A stretch of 64,000 nt of DNA, from assembly GCF_001275135.1 (NCBI RefSeq), contig NZ_LFQU01000014.1, positions 1-64,000 on the forward strand, given 5' to 3'. Below are positions 55,267 to 64,000 of this stretch, piece by piece. Made by a program: the position numbers and the translations under genes. A model generated the notes under the pieces. That model was given only the letters and a program-made list of their open reading frames with translations. It ran no database searches and was not told where the DNA came from. This DNA comes from Xylanibacter rarus. Its GTDB lineage: Bacteria > Bacteroidota > Bacteroidia > Bacteroidales > Bacteroidaceae. The first letter of the stretch is position 1. Each line of letters opens with the position of its first letter.

Positions 55267-55941
55267 TCAATATACACGCGGACCGAAGATGGCTGTTCCT
55301 ACACGAACCATCGTGCTGCGGCACTGAACGGCAATCTGATAATCGTCGCTCATTCCCCATGAACGCTCGCAGAAAGCATCATCATCGGCAAAATAACGGG
55401 CCTTAACCTCATCAAAGAAGTCGGCCGCCGTGTTAAACTCACGCCTAATCTGATCCTCATCATCAACATTAGAGGCCATCATCATCAAGCCGCAGATCTG
55501 CACATTGTGAAGCTCGCGCCACTCACCTGCCTCAAGTAGCTCGCGGCAGGCATCAAGGGTGAGCCCGTATTTGGTTGCCTCTTCGGCAATATGCAGCTCA
55601 AGCAGCACCTTGATTACGCGGTCATGCTTTGCGGCATGCTTGTTTATCTCCTTCAGAAGTTTCAGAGAATCGACAGCTTCAATCATCGAAATATAAGGTG
55701 CTATGTATTTCACCTTATTGGTCTGAAGATGTCCTATAAAGTGCCACTCGATGTCATCAGGCAAGGTCTGCTGCTTTTTTGACAGTTCCTGCTCATGACT
55801 TTCACCGAAAACGCGCTGCCCGGCATTATATGCAGCCTCGACATATTCATCGGGATGAAACTTGCTCACAGCCACAAGGCGCACGCCCTGAGGCAGAGTG
55901 TCTGTTATTTTTTTCAGATTAGCCGCAACGTCAACATTCAT
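55267..55941 (-). CDS. YggS/PLPBP-family pyridoxal-phosphate homeostasis protein
   Basis: 224 residues. LVAVSKFHPDEYV has the PLP Lys; FGESHEQELSKKQQTLPDDIEWHFIGHLQTNKVK and CGLMMMAS are typical, with the SWGMSDDYQIAV block near the end. Binds PLP, no enzyme activity known, affects vitamin B6 and amino-acid balance. Its ATG overlaps the DUF4494 stop by one base (TAATG). Confidence 0.93.
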   Translation of the reverse strand: MNVDVAANLKKITDTLPQGVRLVAVSKFHPDEYVEAAYNAGQRVFGESHEQELSKKQQTLPDDIEWHFIGHLQTNKVKYIAPYISMIEAVDSLKLLKEINKHAAKHDRVIKVLLELHIAEEATKYGLTLDACRELLEAGEWRELHNVQICGLMMMASNVDDEDQIRREFNTAADFFDEVKARYFADDDAFCERSWGMSDDYQIAVQCRSTMVRVGTAIFGPRVY

Positions 55942-56462
55942 TATTGAAGCGCCTCCTCCGCTTTCTGTCCGTCCTGTTCATACTCAGGTTTGTCGTCAAC
56001 TTCAGGCTTCTTCAGCATCTGATTGTGCTCAAACACGTCCATAATCTGAGTTTCAGCAATGCTGGCGATAACATAGTCGATCATTGTTCCGCCCATAACC
56101 TCGTCGATGCTCTTTACAGCTCCTGGCAATGTGCTGCCGTGAACGAGATAATTTACGTTAGACTTTTTCTCTTTTTCAGTCTTGTCGTCAATGGTGATAA
56201 ACTGCAGTTTGGTCTTGTACCAGCGGTCGGCAGAAGGAGAATCGCTGAAGAAAATTTCACCATAAGCGGCTTTCTTAATATCCTTAACCTCAAACTCGCC
56301 ACTGATATAAGATGACATTTCTTCAATTATGCTTGCCTCTGCCTCTGTAAAACTGAGCGCATCGACAACATACAGCTCCGTTACTTTCTTCTGACTTCCG
56401 TCTTCCATCGTCTTTTCGTAACGTATTTTGCACTCAAACCATGTTGATGTTCTACTTCTCAT
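55941..56462 (-). CDS. DUF4494 protein
   Basis: 173 residues, no signal peptide. STWFECKIRYEKTMEDG at the N-terminus and VDALSFTEAEASIIEEM, then WYKTKLQFITID, match the DUF4494 family, which I know only from Bacteroidota and which has no known function. Translationally coupled to the YggS-type gene; promoter box TACTTTTG lies about 70 nt upstream. Confidence 0.85.
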   Translation of the reverse strand: MRSRTSTWFECKIRYEKTMEDGSQKKVTELYVVDALSFTEAEASIIEEMSSYISGEFEVKDIKKAAYGEIFFSDSPSADRWYKTKLQFITIDDKTEKEKKSNVNYLVHGSTLPGAVKSIDEVMGGTMIDYVIASIAETQIMDVFEHNQMLKKPEVDDKPEYEQDGQKAEEALQ

Positions 56463-56533
56463 ATTATCCTTTATAAAATTAAATCTGATAAAAAACTATA
56501 TTTATCTTACCCCTGCGGGCTGATAAAATCGTG

Positions 56534-56541
56534 CAAAAGTA
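56534..56541 (-). promoter_or_regulatory. Promoter -7 box of the DUF4494-YggS unit
   Basis: TACTTTTG on the minus strand, 71 nt before the DUF4494 start. Confidence 0.6.
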
Positions 56542-56666
56542 ATTAAATATCCCGACAACACAAAATCAGAAATAATAAATTGAAGGGCATATATTAATAT
56601 TTCTTTAATTAAAACGAACGGCATCCATGACCACGCCATCCGGTCAGCATCAACCAGACAACGGCC

Positions 56667-57350
56667 TTAAAGGCTCTTCTTTTTATTAAAGAAATCTTTG
56701 CAAATCTCTAAAAACAGCATTGGTTCAGCGGCTATTGTCTCCCACAAGCGTTTGCCGCCCTTAAGCACACGCTTGTCCACATAGTCAACAAGTTCAGGAT
56801 TTGTCTTCTTGTAACGTATGCGCATGGCATTAAGACTTATGACGTTGCCCGTCATGAACGGAACCACAACGCTGTCGCCGGCAAGGCTTATGCCGTAGAT
56901 TGTAGATATGTTCATCTTGCCAAGCTGCATGTTCTGCGAGTCTACCCCATTCCACCAATACATCTTGCCGACTTCGTTTTCACCTTCTTTATATACAAAC
57001 TGCCGTATGGTTTTCTTGGGTTTAAGCAGAGACGGATTAGCCACAAGATGCGACTCAAGATGGTCATACTTGCCGCTGGCCGACGTCTTTTTCACAAAAT
57101 CTATACTTCTCACATTGTCGGCGCTATATGAAACTGCATTATTGCCGTCGGGCTCAGGAGACAGCGTGAACGATGTGTTCATGCGCTTAAACAGCTTGCC
57201 GTCCACCCAATAAGTCTGAACATATCCTTCCACCGTACTTCCGTCTGTAAGAGTTAGACGCACATGATCGTTTTCAGGGTCGCGCGTTTCCTGAGCAACG
57301 GCACAGGCCGAAAACGCCGCAAAAAGGAACAAGAACAATATTTTTCTCAT
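56667..57350 (-). CDS. Exported protein of unknown function, downstream of menA
   Basis: 227 residues. Signal peptide to about residue 19 (ACAVAQ), then mostly beta-strand sequence: VRLTLTDGSTVEGYVQTYW near the N-terminus, GKMYWWNGVDSQNMQL in the middle, ending in a basic FFNKKKSL. No family recognised. Begins 12 bases after menA, so very likely cotranscribed. Confidence 0.75.
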   Translation of the reverse strand: MRKILFLFLFAAFSACAVAQETRDPENDHVRLTLTDGSTVEGYVQTYWVDGKLFKRMNTSFTLSPEPDGNNAVSYSADNVRSIDFVKKTSASGKYDHLESHLVANPSLLKPKKTIRQFVYKEGENEVGKMYWWNGVDSQNMQLGKMNISTIYGISLAGDSVVVPFMTGNVISLNAMRIRYKKTNPELVDYVDKRVLKGGKRLWETIAAEPMLFLEICKDFFNKKKSL

Positions 57351-57362
57351 AAAATGACATTA

Positions 57363-58265
57363 TTACCAATTCAACAATACGCCCACAGAAAGGAGCAGAC
57401 CATAGATAAACATATTGCGTGCTGTGTCGCCAAGCACCATGTTGAGAGCCTTACCTTTATTTATACGCACCATCTTGCGGTAAGCAGCATAATGAGGTAT
57501 GAGATAAAGGAAAGGAAGCAAGAATGCACAGATGTGTCCTTCGAGCAAAAACGCAACGCCAAAGACCAATGCCATTATGCCAGAACAGAGATAGGCTGTG
57601 CGCCCGGCTTCGGCACCTACCCTAACAATGAGCGTCTTCTTGCCTGCCCTTGCATCGTTGTCGATGTCGCGATAGTTGTTGACAAGCAACAAAGTGTCGA
57701 TGACAAAGCCGCAGGCCAACGAGGCTATAAAAACCTCAAACGTAAACCTGTCGGTCTGGAGATAATAGGTAACACACACAGGAATAATGCCGAAAAACAC
57801 TAACACGAGCACATCGCCAAGACCAAGATATGACAGCAATGTGGTGTAAAGGAAACAAAACACCACGCAGAACGCCCCGACAAGTATCATCTCCAAGCCG
57901 CCATATATCACCAGCGGCAGGCCTATACAGCAGGCTATCACCGTTGTTAATATTATTGCACGGCGCATGGCTTTGGGTGTTATCCAGCCTTGTGCGCACG
58001 CACGGCGCGGCCCGAGACGCGTCTCGTCATCGTTGCCACGGACAAAGTCGAAATAGTCATTAATGAAGTTGGCGTCAATCTGCATAATGAATGCAAACAA
58101 CACGCACAACAATGCCGGCATCCAGCCGAAATCATCGAGTCCGAGGTCTCTTGCCGCAAATGCCAAACCTATCATAACAGGCACGGCTGCACCAGTAAGC
58201 GTCTTCGGACGCGAGGCCAGCATCCACGCTTTTGCCGAATTTGTATCTATTTGTTTTTCGTTCAT
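57363..58265 (-). CDS. menA: 1,4-dihydroxy-2-naphthoate polyprenyltransferase
   Basis: 300 residues, eight to nine predicted helices. DANFINDYFDFVRGNDD (first Asp-rich site) and NNYRDIDNDARAGKKTL (second) are the UbiA-family catalytic motifs, of the MenA type. Attaches the isoprenoid tail in menaquinone synthesis, at the inner membrane. Fits anaerobic fumarate respiration, which supplies the succinate used by the methylmalonyl-CoA pathway at 9-12 kb. Confidence 0.94.
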   Translation of the reverse strand: MNEKQIDTNSAKAWMLASRPKTLTGAAVPVMIGLAFAARDLGLDDFGWMPALLCVLFAFIMQIDANFINDYFDFVRGNDDETRLGPRRACAQGWITPKAMRRAIILTTVIACCIGLPLVIYGGLEMILVGAFCVVFCFLYTTLLSYLGLGDVLVLVFFGIIPVCVTYYLQTDRFTFEVFIASLACGFVIDTLLLVNNYRDIDNDARAGKKTLIVRVGAEAGRTAYLCSGIMALVFGVAFLLEGHICAFLLPFLYLIPHYAAYRKMVRINKGKALNMVLGDTARNMFIYGLLLSVGVLLNW

Positions 58266-58483
58266 GATTTAATCTTTTATATTATGCCCATAGGACAGAC
58301 CGCAATGCGCCGGACGTAAACAAGCTAGGCCTTACGCATTGCCTTCTCCAAGAGAAAGGCATGCCGGCGTACCTCATGGCGCACAGGAGGGATGACAAGC
58401 AACGGCATGCTGCCGGCTAAAACCCTTATCAAGCCACTACACCTATAAATTAATGCTTCAGGTAACATCCACGGGCGAATCAC

Positions 58484-58514
58484 TTGCAAAAGTAAACATT
58501 ATATCGTATATTTG
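58484..58514 (+). promoter_or_regulatory. HD-hydrolase promoter
   Basis: TTG (58484-58486), 20-nt spacer, TATATTTG (58507-58514), 10 nt before ATG at 58525. Confidence 0.65.
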
Positions 58515-58524
58515 CAAGAAATTA

Positions 58525-59178
58525 ATGATTCTTAAAGCTATGATTGACAAGAATGTAAGTCTGGACCTTATGGCTTTTATCGAAACAGATATACTGCCTC
58601 GCTATGCCGAATTTGACAAAGCTCACAATCTTACTCATGTTACACGCGTGATAAACCGCTCAATCAAGCTGGCGCAGAAAATTGGTGCCGACGTCAACAT
58701 GGCTTATGCCACGGCAGCATACCACGACCTTGGACTGGAAGGGCCGCGCGCCATACACCACGTAACGAGCGGAAAGATTCTGGCTGCCGACATGCGCCTG
58801 CGCAAATGGTTCTCGACAGAGCAGATAAAAATAATGAAAGAGGCAGTTGAAGACCACAGGGCATCAGCCTCGCACGCGCCACGAAGCATCTACGGAAAGA
58901 TAGTGGCCGAGGCTGACCGCGACCTAGAGCCAGAAACCGTGTTCAGAAGGACAATAGAATATGGCATAGACCACTATCCAGAAAAGAACAAAGAGGAACA
59001 ATGGAAACGCTTCTGCGAACATCTTGAAAACAAGTATTCAGCCCACGGATATATCAAGCTCTGGATACCCGGATCGGAGAACGAGAAAAGCCTGAAGCAG
59101 ATAAGAGACCTGATAATACAGCCTGCGCGGCTGAAAGAAATATTCGACAGGATATATGCAGAGGAGACTGCAGAATGA
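58525..59178 (+). CDS. HD-domain phosphohydrolase
   Basis: 217 residues from the ATG just after the promoter (MILKAMIDKN); an upstream in-frame start lies within the promoter, and an ATG five codons on is an alternative. HNLTHVTRV, AAYHDLGLEG (HD pair) and later VAEADRDLEP form the metal site. Such proteins hydrolyse nucleotides or related phosphates; the substrate is unknown. The cyclophilin gene follows by 52 bases. Confidence 0.88.
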   Translation: MILKAMIDKNVSLDLMAFIETDILPRYAEFDKAHNLTHVTRVINRSIKLAQKIGADVNMAYATAAYHDLGLEGPRAIHHVTSGKILAADMRLRKWFSTEQIKIMKEAVEDHRASASHAPRSIYGKIVAEADRDLEPETVFRRTIEYGIDHYPEKNKEEQWKRFCEHLENKYSAHGYIKLWIPGSENEKSLKQIRDLIIQPARLKEIFDRIYAEETAE

Positions 59179-59230
59179 CTATGCCACGACAGACGACCAT
59201 AAAAACAACGACAGCAAACAAAGGATAAAA

Positions 59231-59917
59231 ATGAAGACACTTATAATAACGGCCTTGGCCCTGCTGCTGTCTGTTGCAGGACAGGCACAGACGGCAGACA
59301 CGCTTCGCCATGAGGTGATGCTTGAGACGACAAAAGGAAACATACGCATAGCACTATACAACGAGACACCGCGCCATCGCGACAACTTTATCAAGCTGGT
59401 GAAGGAAGGCTTCTATGACGGCTTGCTGTTTCATCGCGTGATAGACAGATTCATGATACAGACAGGCGACAGCGCGAGCCGACATGCCGCACCGGGACAG
59501 CTACTTGGCGACTCGCCCGAAAGCTACAAGGTGAAGGCCGAAATAATGTATCCTGCCCTATTCCACAAGCGCGGAGCCGTGGCAGCAGCACGCGAAAGCG
59601 ACAATGTAAACCCCGAAAGAGAGTCGTCGGCATCTCAGTTTTACATCGTCTACGGCCGCCGTTTCAACGACAGCATGCTCGACGACGTGCAGCTGAAACT
59701 GGACAAGAACACAGGCGGAACAGTGAAACTGACACCCGAAATAAGAGAAGCCTACAAGCGCTTAGGCGGTACCCCTCACCTCGACGGACAGTATACGGTA
59801 TTCGGAGAAGTAATTGAAGGGCTTGAAACCGTTGACAGCATACAACAGGTTGAGACCGACAAGAACGACCGCCCCGTTGAAGACATAAAAATCATACGTG
59901 CAACAGTGATAAAATAA
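59231..59917 (+). CDS. Exported cyclophilin-type peptidyl-prolyl isomerase
   Basis: 228 residues from ATG giving MKTLIITALALLLSVAGQAQ, a signal peptide; the longer frame upstream overlaps the HD gene. Cyclophilin core: MLETTKGNIRIALYNETP, GFYDGLLFHRVIDRFMIQTGD (catalytic Arg, Phe, Met/Gln), SASQFYIVYGR and YTVFGEVIEGLETVD. Contains an insertion between about 150 and 185, common in Bacteroidota members. Helps fold periplasmic proteins. Confidence 0.93.
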   Translation: MKTLIITALALLLSVAGQAQTADTLRHEVMLETTKGNIRIALYNETPRHRDNFIKLVKEGFYDGLLFHRVIDRFMIQTGDSASRHAAPGQLLGDSPESYKVKAEIMYPALFHKRGAVAAARESDNVNPERESSASQFYIVYGRRFNDSMLDDVQLKLDKNTGGTVKLTPEIREAYKRLGGTPHLDGQYTVFGEVIEGLETVDSIQQVETDKNDRPVEDIKIIRATVIK

Positions 59918-60540
59918 CACGTCCAACCGACAGAAACTCATGCCTGATGCCAAGCCGGCAACATATGCGACGGGCCGTATACGGAGGCAACATAAGAATG
60001 CAGAATGTAAGAATACCGGCTGCATTCCGCACAAAACGTAAGTTGACTGTATGCACTCTCAGGCAGACAAAATAGCAAACGGAACGGCAGCACACGTGCC
60101 ATTTGAGCGCGGAAAACGACCATTTTCAGTCTAAAATCAGGCATCAGCCATGCTAAAACATAGCTTTTTGGGGGATAAAACAATATAAATCGTCATATAA
60201 AATACTACATATTAAGGCGTAAAAGGCTACCTTTTAGAGTGCAAAAGGTGGCCTTTTGCATTATATAAGACATCGCCAAACTGCACACTTTGCATAACAT
60301 TGGCAGTATACCGTTGGCATACTGCACTTTACGCATGCACACTTCATACTGCGATATTTACGCAAAAAAGATTTAGAATACAGAATTATGCAGTATGAGA
60401 GCGTCATGAAAAATCAAAAAGAAAGCAAAAAGCGGAAAATGCGAACCACACGCAACACTACGCCGAAGGACAACATCACCTATTTAAGATATTTTTGAGA
60501 TATTCTTCAAAATAACGTCCCTATATTCCAAAATTCTTTG
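59918..60540. other. Gene-free region before lysS
   Basis: About 620 bases. Contains the family A copy at 60220-60260; the small frames seen have poor composition. Confidence 0.6.
60220..60260. repeat. Dispersed repeat family A, copy 5
   Basis: TAAAAGGCTACCTTTTA, GAG, then TGCAAAAGGTGGCCTTTTGCA (with one asymmetric centre): two adjacent palindromes. The best-preserved form in the window. Confidence 0.75.
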
Positions 60541-60548
60541 TATTTTTG
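60541..60548 (+). promoter_or_regulatory. lysS promoter -7 box
   Basis: TATTTTTG, giving a leader of about 145 nt before the lysS start. Confidence 0.6.
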
Positions 60549-60555
60549 CACAAGC

Positions 60556-60699
60556 CAAACAACATCTTTTCAGACAAAAGTCTTTTGTCTGCATTAGGTC
60601 CAGGTTGTTTACCGTATGAAAAGTCTGCTCCGCTGACAGACCTATCAGTCACCGTAAGCGAGAAGACTTTGCATTCATCAAAAAAGAACAATTCTAAGT
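60556..60699 (+). promoter_or_regulatory. Structured lysS leader
   Basis: CAGACAAAA (60571-60579) and TTTTGTCTG (60583-60591) form a 9-bp hairpin with a 3-nt loop; GTCTG/CAGAC (60623-60641) gives a second. Not a lysine riboswitch or T-box that I can recognise; could be translational control of lysS. Confidence 0.4.
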
Positions 60700-62442
60700 A
60701 TGAACGTTTTAGAACTAAGTGAACAGGAAATTGGCAGACGCCAAAGTCTTCAGGAGCTGCGCGATATGGGAATCGACCCGTATCCTGCCGCCGAGTATCC
60801 AACAAATGCTTTCTCAACAGACATTAAAGCGGAATTCAAAGACGAAGAGCCGCAGAGAGAGGTGTGCATAGCAGGCCGCATGATGAGCCGCCGCGTAATG
60901 GGTAAAGCATCTTTCGCCGAGATTCAAGACTCAAAGGGAAGAATACAGGTTTATATCACACGCGACGACATCTGCCCCGGCGAAGACAAAGACATGTATA
61001 ATAAGGTCTTCAAAAGACTGCTCGACATCGGCGACTTCATCGGCGTTAAAGGCTTCGTATTCAGAACACAGACAGGCGAGATAAGCGTACACGCACAGAG
61101 CCTGACACTGCTGTCGAAAAGCTTAAAGCCGCTGCCTATCGTTAAATATAAAGATGGTGTGGCATACGATAAGTTTGAAGACCCGGAGCTGCGCTACCGC
61201 CAGCGCTATGTAGACCTCGTTGTCAACGACGGCGTGAAGGAGACATTCCTGAAACGTGCCACCGTGTTGAGAACTCTGAGAAACTCTCTCGACGAGGCAG
61301 GATACACTGAAGTTGAAACCCCAATACTGCAGTCTATCCCAGGCGGAGCATCTGCACGCCCGTTCATAACCCACTTCAACGCGCTGAACGTTGAGATGTA
61401 TATGCGTATCGCAACAGAGTTGTATCTGAAACGACTCATTGTAGGAGGATTCGAAGGTGTTTACGAAATAGGCAAAAACTTCCGCAACGAAGGTATGGAC
61501 CGCACTCACAACCCCGAGTTCACCTGCATGGAGCTGTACGTACAGTATAAGGACTACAACTGGATGATGTCGTTCACAGAGCAGCTGCTTGAGAAAATAT
61601 GTATAGCCGTAAACGGAAAGCCCGAAAGCGTGGTCAACGGCAACGTGATAAGCTTTAAGGCTCCATACCGCCGTCTGCCTATCCTTGACGCCATCAAAGA
61701 GAAGACAGGATACGACCTCAACGGAATGGACGAGGACCAGATACGCGAAGTATGCAAGAAGCTCAACATGGAAATAGACGACACCATGGGCAAAGGCAAG
61801 CTGATAGACGAGATATTCGGCGAATTCTGTGAGGGTACATTCATACAGCCAACATTCATCATCGACTACCCTGTAGAGATGTCTCCTCTGACAAAGATGC
61901 ACCGCAGCAAGCCCGGACTGACAGAGCGCTTTGAGCTTATGGTAAACGGCAAGGAGCTTGCCAACGCATATTCTGAGCTTAACGACCCGATTGACCAGGA
62001 GGAAAGATTCATCGAACAGATGAAACTAGCCGACAAGGGTGACGACGAAGCAATGATCATCGACCAGGACTTCCTGCGCGCGCTGCAGTACGGAATGCCG
62101 CCTACAAGCGGTATCGGCATCGGTATCGACCGTCTGGTTATGCTCATGACAGGCGAAATGTCTATCCAGGAAGTGCTGTTCTTCCCGCAGATGCGCCCGG
62201 AGAAAAAGGCTCCGAAGAGCACCGTTGCAGAATGGCAGGCTATTGGTGTGCCTGAAGAATGGGTGCCCGTGTTCAACAAATGCGGCTATAATCTTACATC
62301 AGACATCAAGGATGTTAATCCGCAGAAACTGCAAATGGACGTATGCGGAATAAACAAGAAATACAAACTCGGCTACGAAAATCCCAAAGTAGACGATTTT
62401 GCGAAATGGATTGAGAACGTAAACAATTCTGATAACGAATAA
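60700..62442 (+). CDS. lysS: Lysyl-tRNA synthetase, class II
   Basis: 580 residues; the usual ~500-residue LysS plus an added C-terminal segment of about 75 residues after motif 3 (from [14 protein letters not shown]). OB-fold anticodon domain ([20 protein letters not shown]), motif 2 [20 protein letters not shown], motif 3 [16 protein letters not shown]. Charges tRNA-Lys. The extra tail is seen in Bacteroidota members. Followed by gpsA and pgi on the same strand. Confidence 0.96.
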   Translation: MNVLELSEQEIGRRQSLQELRDMGIDPYPAAEYPTNAFSTDIKAEFKDEEPQREVCIAGRMMSRRVMGKASFAEIQDSKGRIQVYITRDDICPGEDKDMYNKVFKRLLDIGDFIGVKGFVFRTQTGEISVHAQSLTLLSKSLKPLPIVKYKDGVAYDKFEDPELRYRQRYVDLVVNDGVKETFLKRATVLRTLRNSLDEAGYTEVETPILQSIPGGASARPFITHFNALNVEMYMRIATELYLKRLIVGGFEGVYEIGKNFRNEGMDRTHNPEFTCMELYVQYKDYNWMMSFTEQLLEKICIAVNGKPESVVNGNVISFKAPYRRLPILDAIKEKTGYDLNGMDEDQIREVCKKLNMEIDDTMGKGKLIDEIFGEFCEGTFIQPTFIIDYPVEMSPLTKMHRSKPGLTERFELMVNGKELANAYSELNDPIDQEERFIEQMKLADKGDDEAMIIDQDFLRALQYGMPPTSGIGIGIDRLVMLMTGEMSIQEVLFFPQMRPEKKAPKSTVAEWQAIGVPEEWVPVFNKCGYNLTSDIKDVNPQKLQMDVCGINKKYKLGYENPKVDDFAKWIENVNNSDNE

Positions 62443-62449
62443 TTCTTAT

Positions 62450-62518
62450 GCGGTGACACACCGGCAGGCCGTAAAGTCTGCCGGCTTGTCACCGCAATGC
62501 ATAAATACATTTTATGCA
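62450..62518 (+). terminator. Hairpins between lysS and gpsA
   Basis: GCGGTGACA/TGTCACCGC outer (62450-62495) with CCGGCAG/CTGCCGG inside, followed by TGCATAAA/TTTATGCA (62498-62518). A strong structure, but with no clean T-run, so read-through into gpsA is possible. Confidence 0.6.
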
Positions 62519-62551
62519 CGGATTATAAACAATAAATCATAAATCGAAAAG

Positions 62552-63547
62552 ATGTACGATTGCGGAAGAATAGCAGTTATTGGCGGCGGAAGCTGGGCTA
62601 CCGCCATTGCCAAGATTGTGGTGGGGCACACACATCATTTAGGATGGTATATGCGCCGTGACGACCGCATTGAAGACTTCAGGAGGCTCGGACACAACCC
62701 GGCATATCTTACAAGCGTTCGCTTCAACATTGACGAAATAGAATTCTCGAGCGACATCAACAAAATCGTTCAGGCATACGACACTCTTATATTCGTTACA
62801 CCTTCACCTTACCTCAAGAATCATCTGAAAAAGCTGAAGACACGAATTAAAGACAAATTCGTAATTACCGCAATAAAAGGTATTGTGCCTGACGAGAACC
62901 TGGTGTGTTCAGAATATTTCCATCAGGTTTATGATGTTCCTTACGAAAACTTGGCATGTCTTGGAGGTCCGTCGCATGCCGAAGAAGTGGCTCTTGAGCG
63001 TCTTTCATACCTGACTGTAGGATGCAGCGACCGCGAAAAGGCACTGGCGTTCTCTGAGATACTAGCCAGCGAATTCATCAAGACTAAAATCAGCAGCGAT
63101 GTTATCGGCATTGAATACTCGTCTGTGCTGAAGAACGTCTATGCAATTGCAGCAGGAGTATGCAGCGGCCTTAAGTATGGAGACAACTTCCAGTCGGTAC
63201 TTATGTCAAATGCTGTACAGGAGATGTCGCGCTTTCTCAAGACAATACATCCTATAGACCGTAACATAACCGACTCAGTTTATCTTGGCGACCTGCTTGT
63301 TACGGGATATTCCAACTTCTCGCGAAACCGCACATTCGGAACAATGATCGGCAAAGGATACAGCATAAAGAGTGCTCAGATTGAGATGGAAATGATTGCC
63401 GAAGGCTATTTTGGCACAAAATGCATGAAAGAGATTAACCGCCACTGCCATGTAAACATGCCTATCCTTGATGCCGTTTACAACATTTTGTACGAACGCA
63501 TATCTCCACAAATTGAAATAAAGCTATTAACCGATTCTTTCAGATAA
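62552..63547 (+). CDS. gpsA: NAD(P)H-dependent glycerol-3-phosphate dehydrogenase
   Basis: 331 residues. Dinucleotide fold VIGGGSWATAIAKI at the N-terminus; TAIKGIVPDEN; ACLGGPSHAEE; and EYSSVLKNVYAIAAGVCSGLKYGDN with the catalytic Lys. Makes sn-glycerol-3-phosphate for phospholipids. pgi follows after 22 bases. Confidence 0.95.
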   Translation: MYDCGRIAVIGGGSWATAIAKIVVGHTHHLGWYMRRDDRIEDFRRLGHNPAYLTSVRFNIDEIEFSSDINKIVQAYDTLIFVTPSPYLKNHLKKLKTRIKDKFVITAIKGIVPDENLVCSEYFHQVYDVPYENLACLGGPSHAEEVALERLSYLTVGCSDREKALAFSEILASEFIKTKISSDVIGIEYSSVLKNVYAIAAGVCSGLKYGDNFQSVLMSNAVQEMSRFLKTIHPIDRNITDSVYLGDLLVTGYSNFSRNRTFGTMIGKGYSIKSAQIEMEMIAEGYFGTKCMKEINRHCHVNMPILDAVYNILYERISPQIEIKLLTDSFR

Positions 63548-63569
63548 GAATCACAAAAATCAATAAGCA

Positions 63570-64000
63570 ATGAAAAATATCACATTAGATGTATCTAAAG
63601 CCGTTCAGTTTCTTAAAGAAGGAACAGTAAAAAATTATGAAGCTAAAGTAAAAGAGGCACAAGAGGCTCTTGAAAACGGCACTTGCCCTGGCAATGATTT
63701 CTTAGGCTGGCTACATTTGCCATCATCTATAACACCTGAATTTCTGAAAGAAATACAAGACTGCGCAAACACTTTACGCGAAAACTGCGAGGCTATTGTC
63801 GTTGCAGGTATCGGCGGAAGCTACCTTGGAGCACGTGCAGTGATTGAAGCCTTGAGCAACTCTTTCTCATGGTTAATCGGCGACAAGAGCAACCCAACAA
63901 TTCTTTTCGCAGGAAACAACATCGGCGAAGACTATCTGTATGAGCTGACTGAATATCTTAAGGACAAGAAATTTGGCGTAATCAACATATCTAAATCAGG
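63570..64000 (+). CDS. pgi: Glucose-6-phosphate isomerase, N-terminal part (cut by window edge)
   Basis: 143 codons are visible with no stop. The start [15 protein letters not shown] and the block [18 protein letters not shown] (sugar-phosphate SIS domain) identify Pgi. Interconverts glucose-6-phosphate and fructose-6-phosphate, the GlmS substrate. ATG at 63570, 22 bases after gpsA; the remainder lies beyond the window. Confidence 0.93.
   Translation, partial: MKNITLDVSKAVQFLKEGTVKNYEAKVKEAQEALENGTCPGNDFLGWLHLPSSITPEFLKEIQDCANTLRENCEAIVVAGIGGSYLGARAVIEALSNSFSWLIGDKSNPTILFAGNNIGEDYLYELTEYLKDKKFGVINISKS

Noticed and set aside
60556-60699. Lysine riboswitch or T-box in the lysS leader
   Set aside because: Too short, and none of the conserved core sequences of these classes are visible.

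Overview
The window reads as a chromosomal core segment from a Bacteroidales bacterium, most likely Prevotellaceae. The signs are: promoters of the Bacteroidota form TAnnTTTG (often with TTG or TTTG about 20 nt upstream) in front of many genes; starts without clear Shine-Dalgarno sequences; many SPII lipoproteins; and Bacteroidota-specific families (TamL, DUF4270, DUF4494, DUF4923, EFR1-type ferredoxin, S16 with a long Ala/Lys/Glu tail, a 630-residue PurF-like protein). I saw no tRNA, rRNA, CRISPR array, phage or transposase gene.

Layout. 0-3.4 kb: a possible gene remnant, an exported M15 peptidase, a 1.3 kb gene-free AT-rich stretch and rpsP. 3.5-8.7 kb: an MBL-fold hydrolase with a DUF4923 protein, a small lipoprotein, a frameshifted tamL and a TrmH-family RNA methyltransferase. 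8.9-11.7 kb: a methylmalonyl-CoA epimerase/decarboxylase cluster (mce, mmdA, a 54-residue OadG-tail-like protein, mmdC). 11.8-15.7 kb: panC-panD on one strand and, divergently, a single-domain glycogen-synthase-like protein, a DUF4270 lipoprotein and a 39-residue microprotein. 16.3-25.4 kb: OmpA-like lipoprotein, mtgA, uvrD/pcrA, proS, comF, a GT2 glycosyltransferase and mtaB. 25.9-33.8 kb: a repeat-rich 57-residue lipoprotein and a three-gene RND efflux operon with a divergent AraC regulator. 34.5-45.2 kb: carB, carA, purF-like, glmS, a Wza-like exporter and uxaC, all on the minus strand; four of these belong to glutamine amidotransferase enzymes. 45.4-53.1 kb: ansA, rubrerythrin, a lipocalin-like lipoprotein, dapA, a DMT transporter, truA and comEC. 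53.4-59.9 kb: two Fe-S/flavin proteins facing each other, a YggS/DUF4494 pair, menA with an exported protein, an HD hydrolase and a cyclophilin. 60.7-64 kb: lysS, gpsA and the start of pgi, which runs off the window.

Functionally this is mostly housekeeping: succinate/propionate fermentation, pantothenate, pyrimidine, amino-sugar and lysine precursors, cell wall and outer-membrane biogenesis, tRNA charging and modification, and redox defence. The less ordinary content is intergenic: two dispersed palindromic repeat families that occur together at 26.2-26.5 kb and 54.2-54.5 kb, a 51-nt near-perfect hairpin at 47.4 kb, and promoter elements so close to start codons that two genes may make leaderless mRNAs. 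The frameshifted tamL and two microproteins linked to operons are the coding features most worth a second look.
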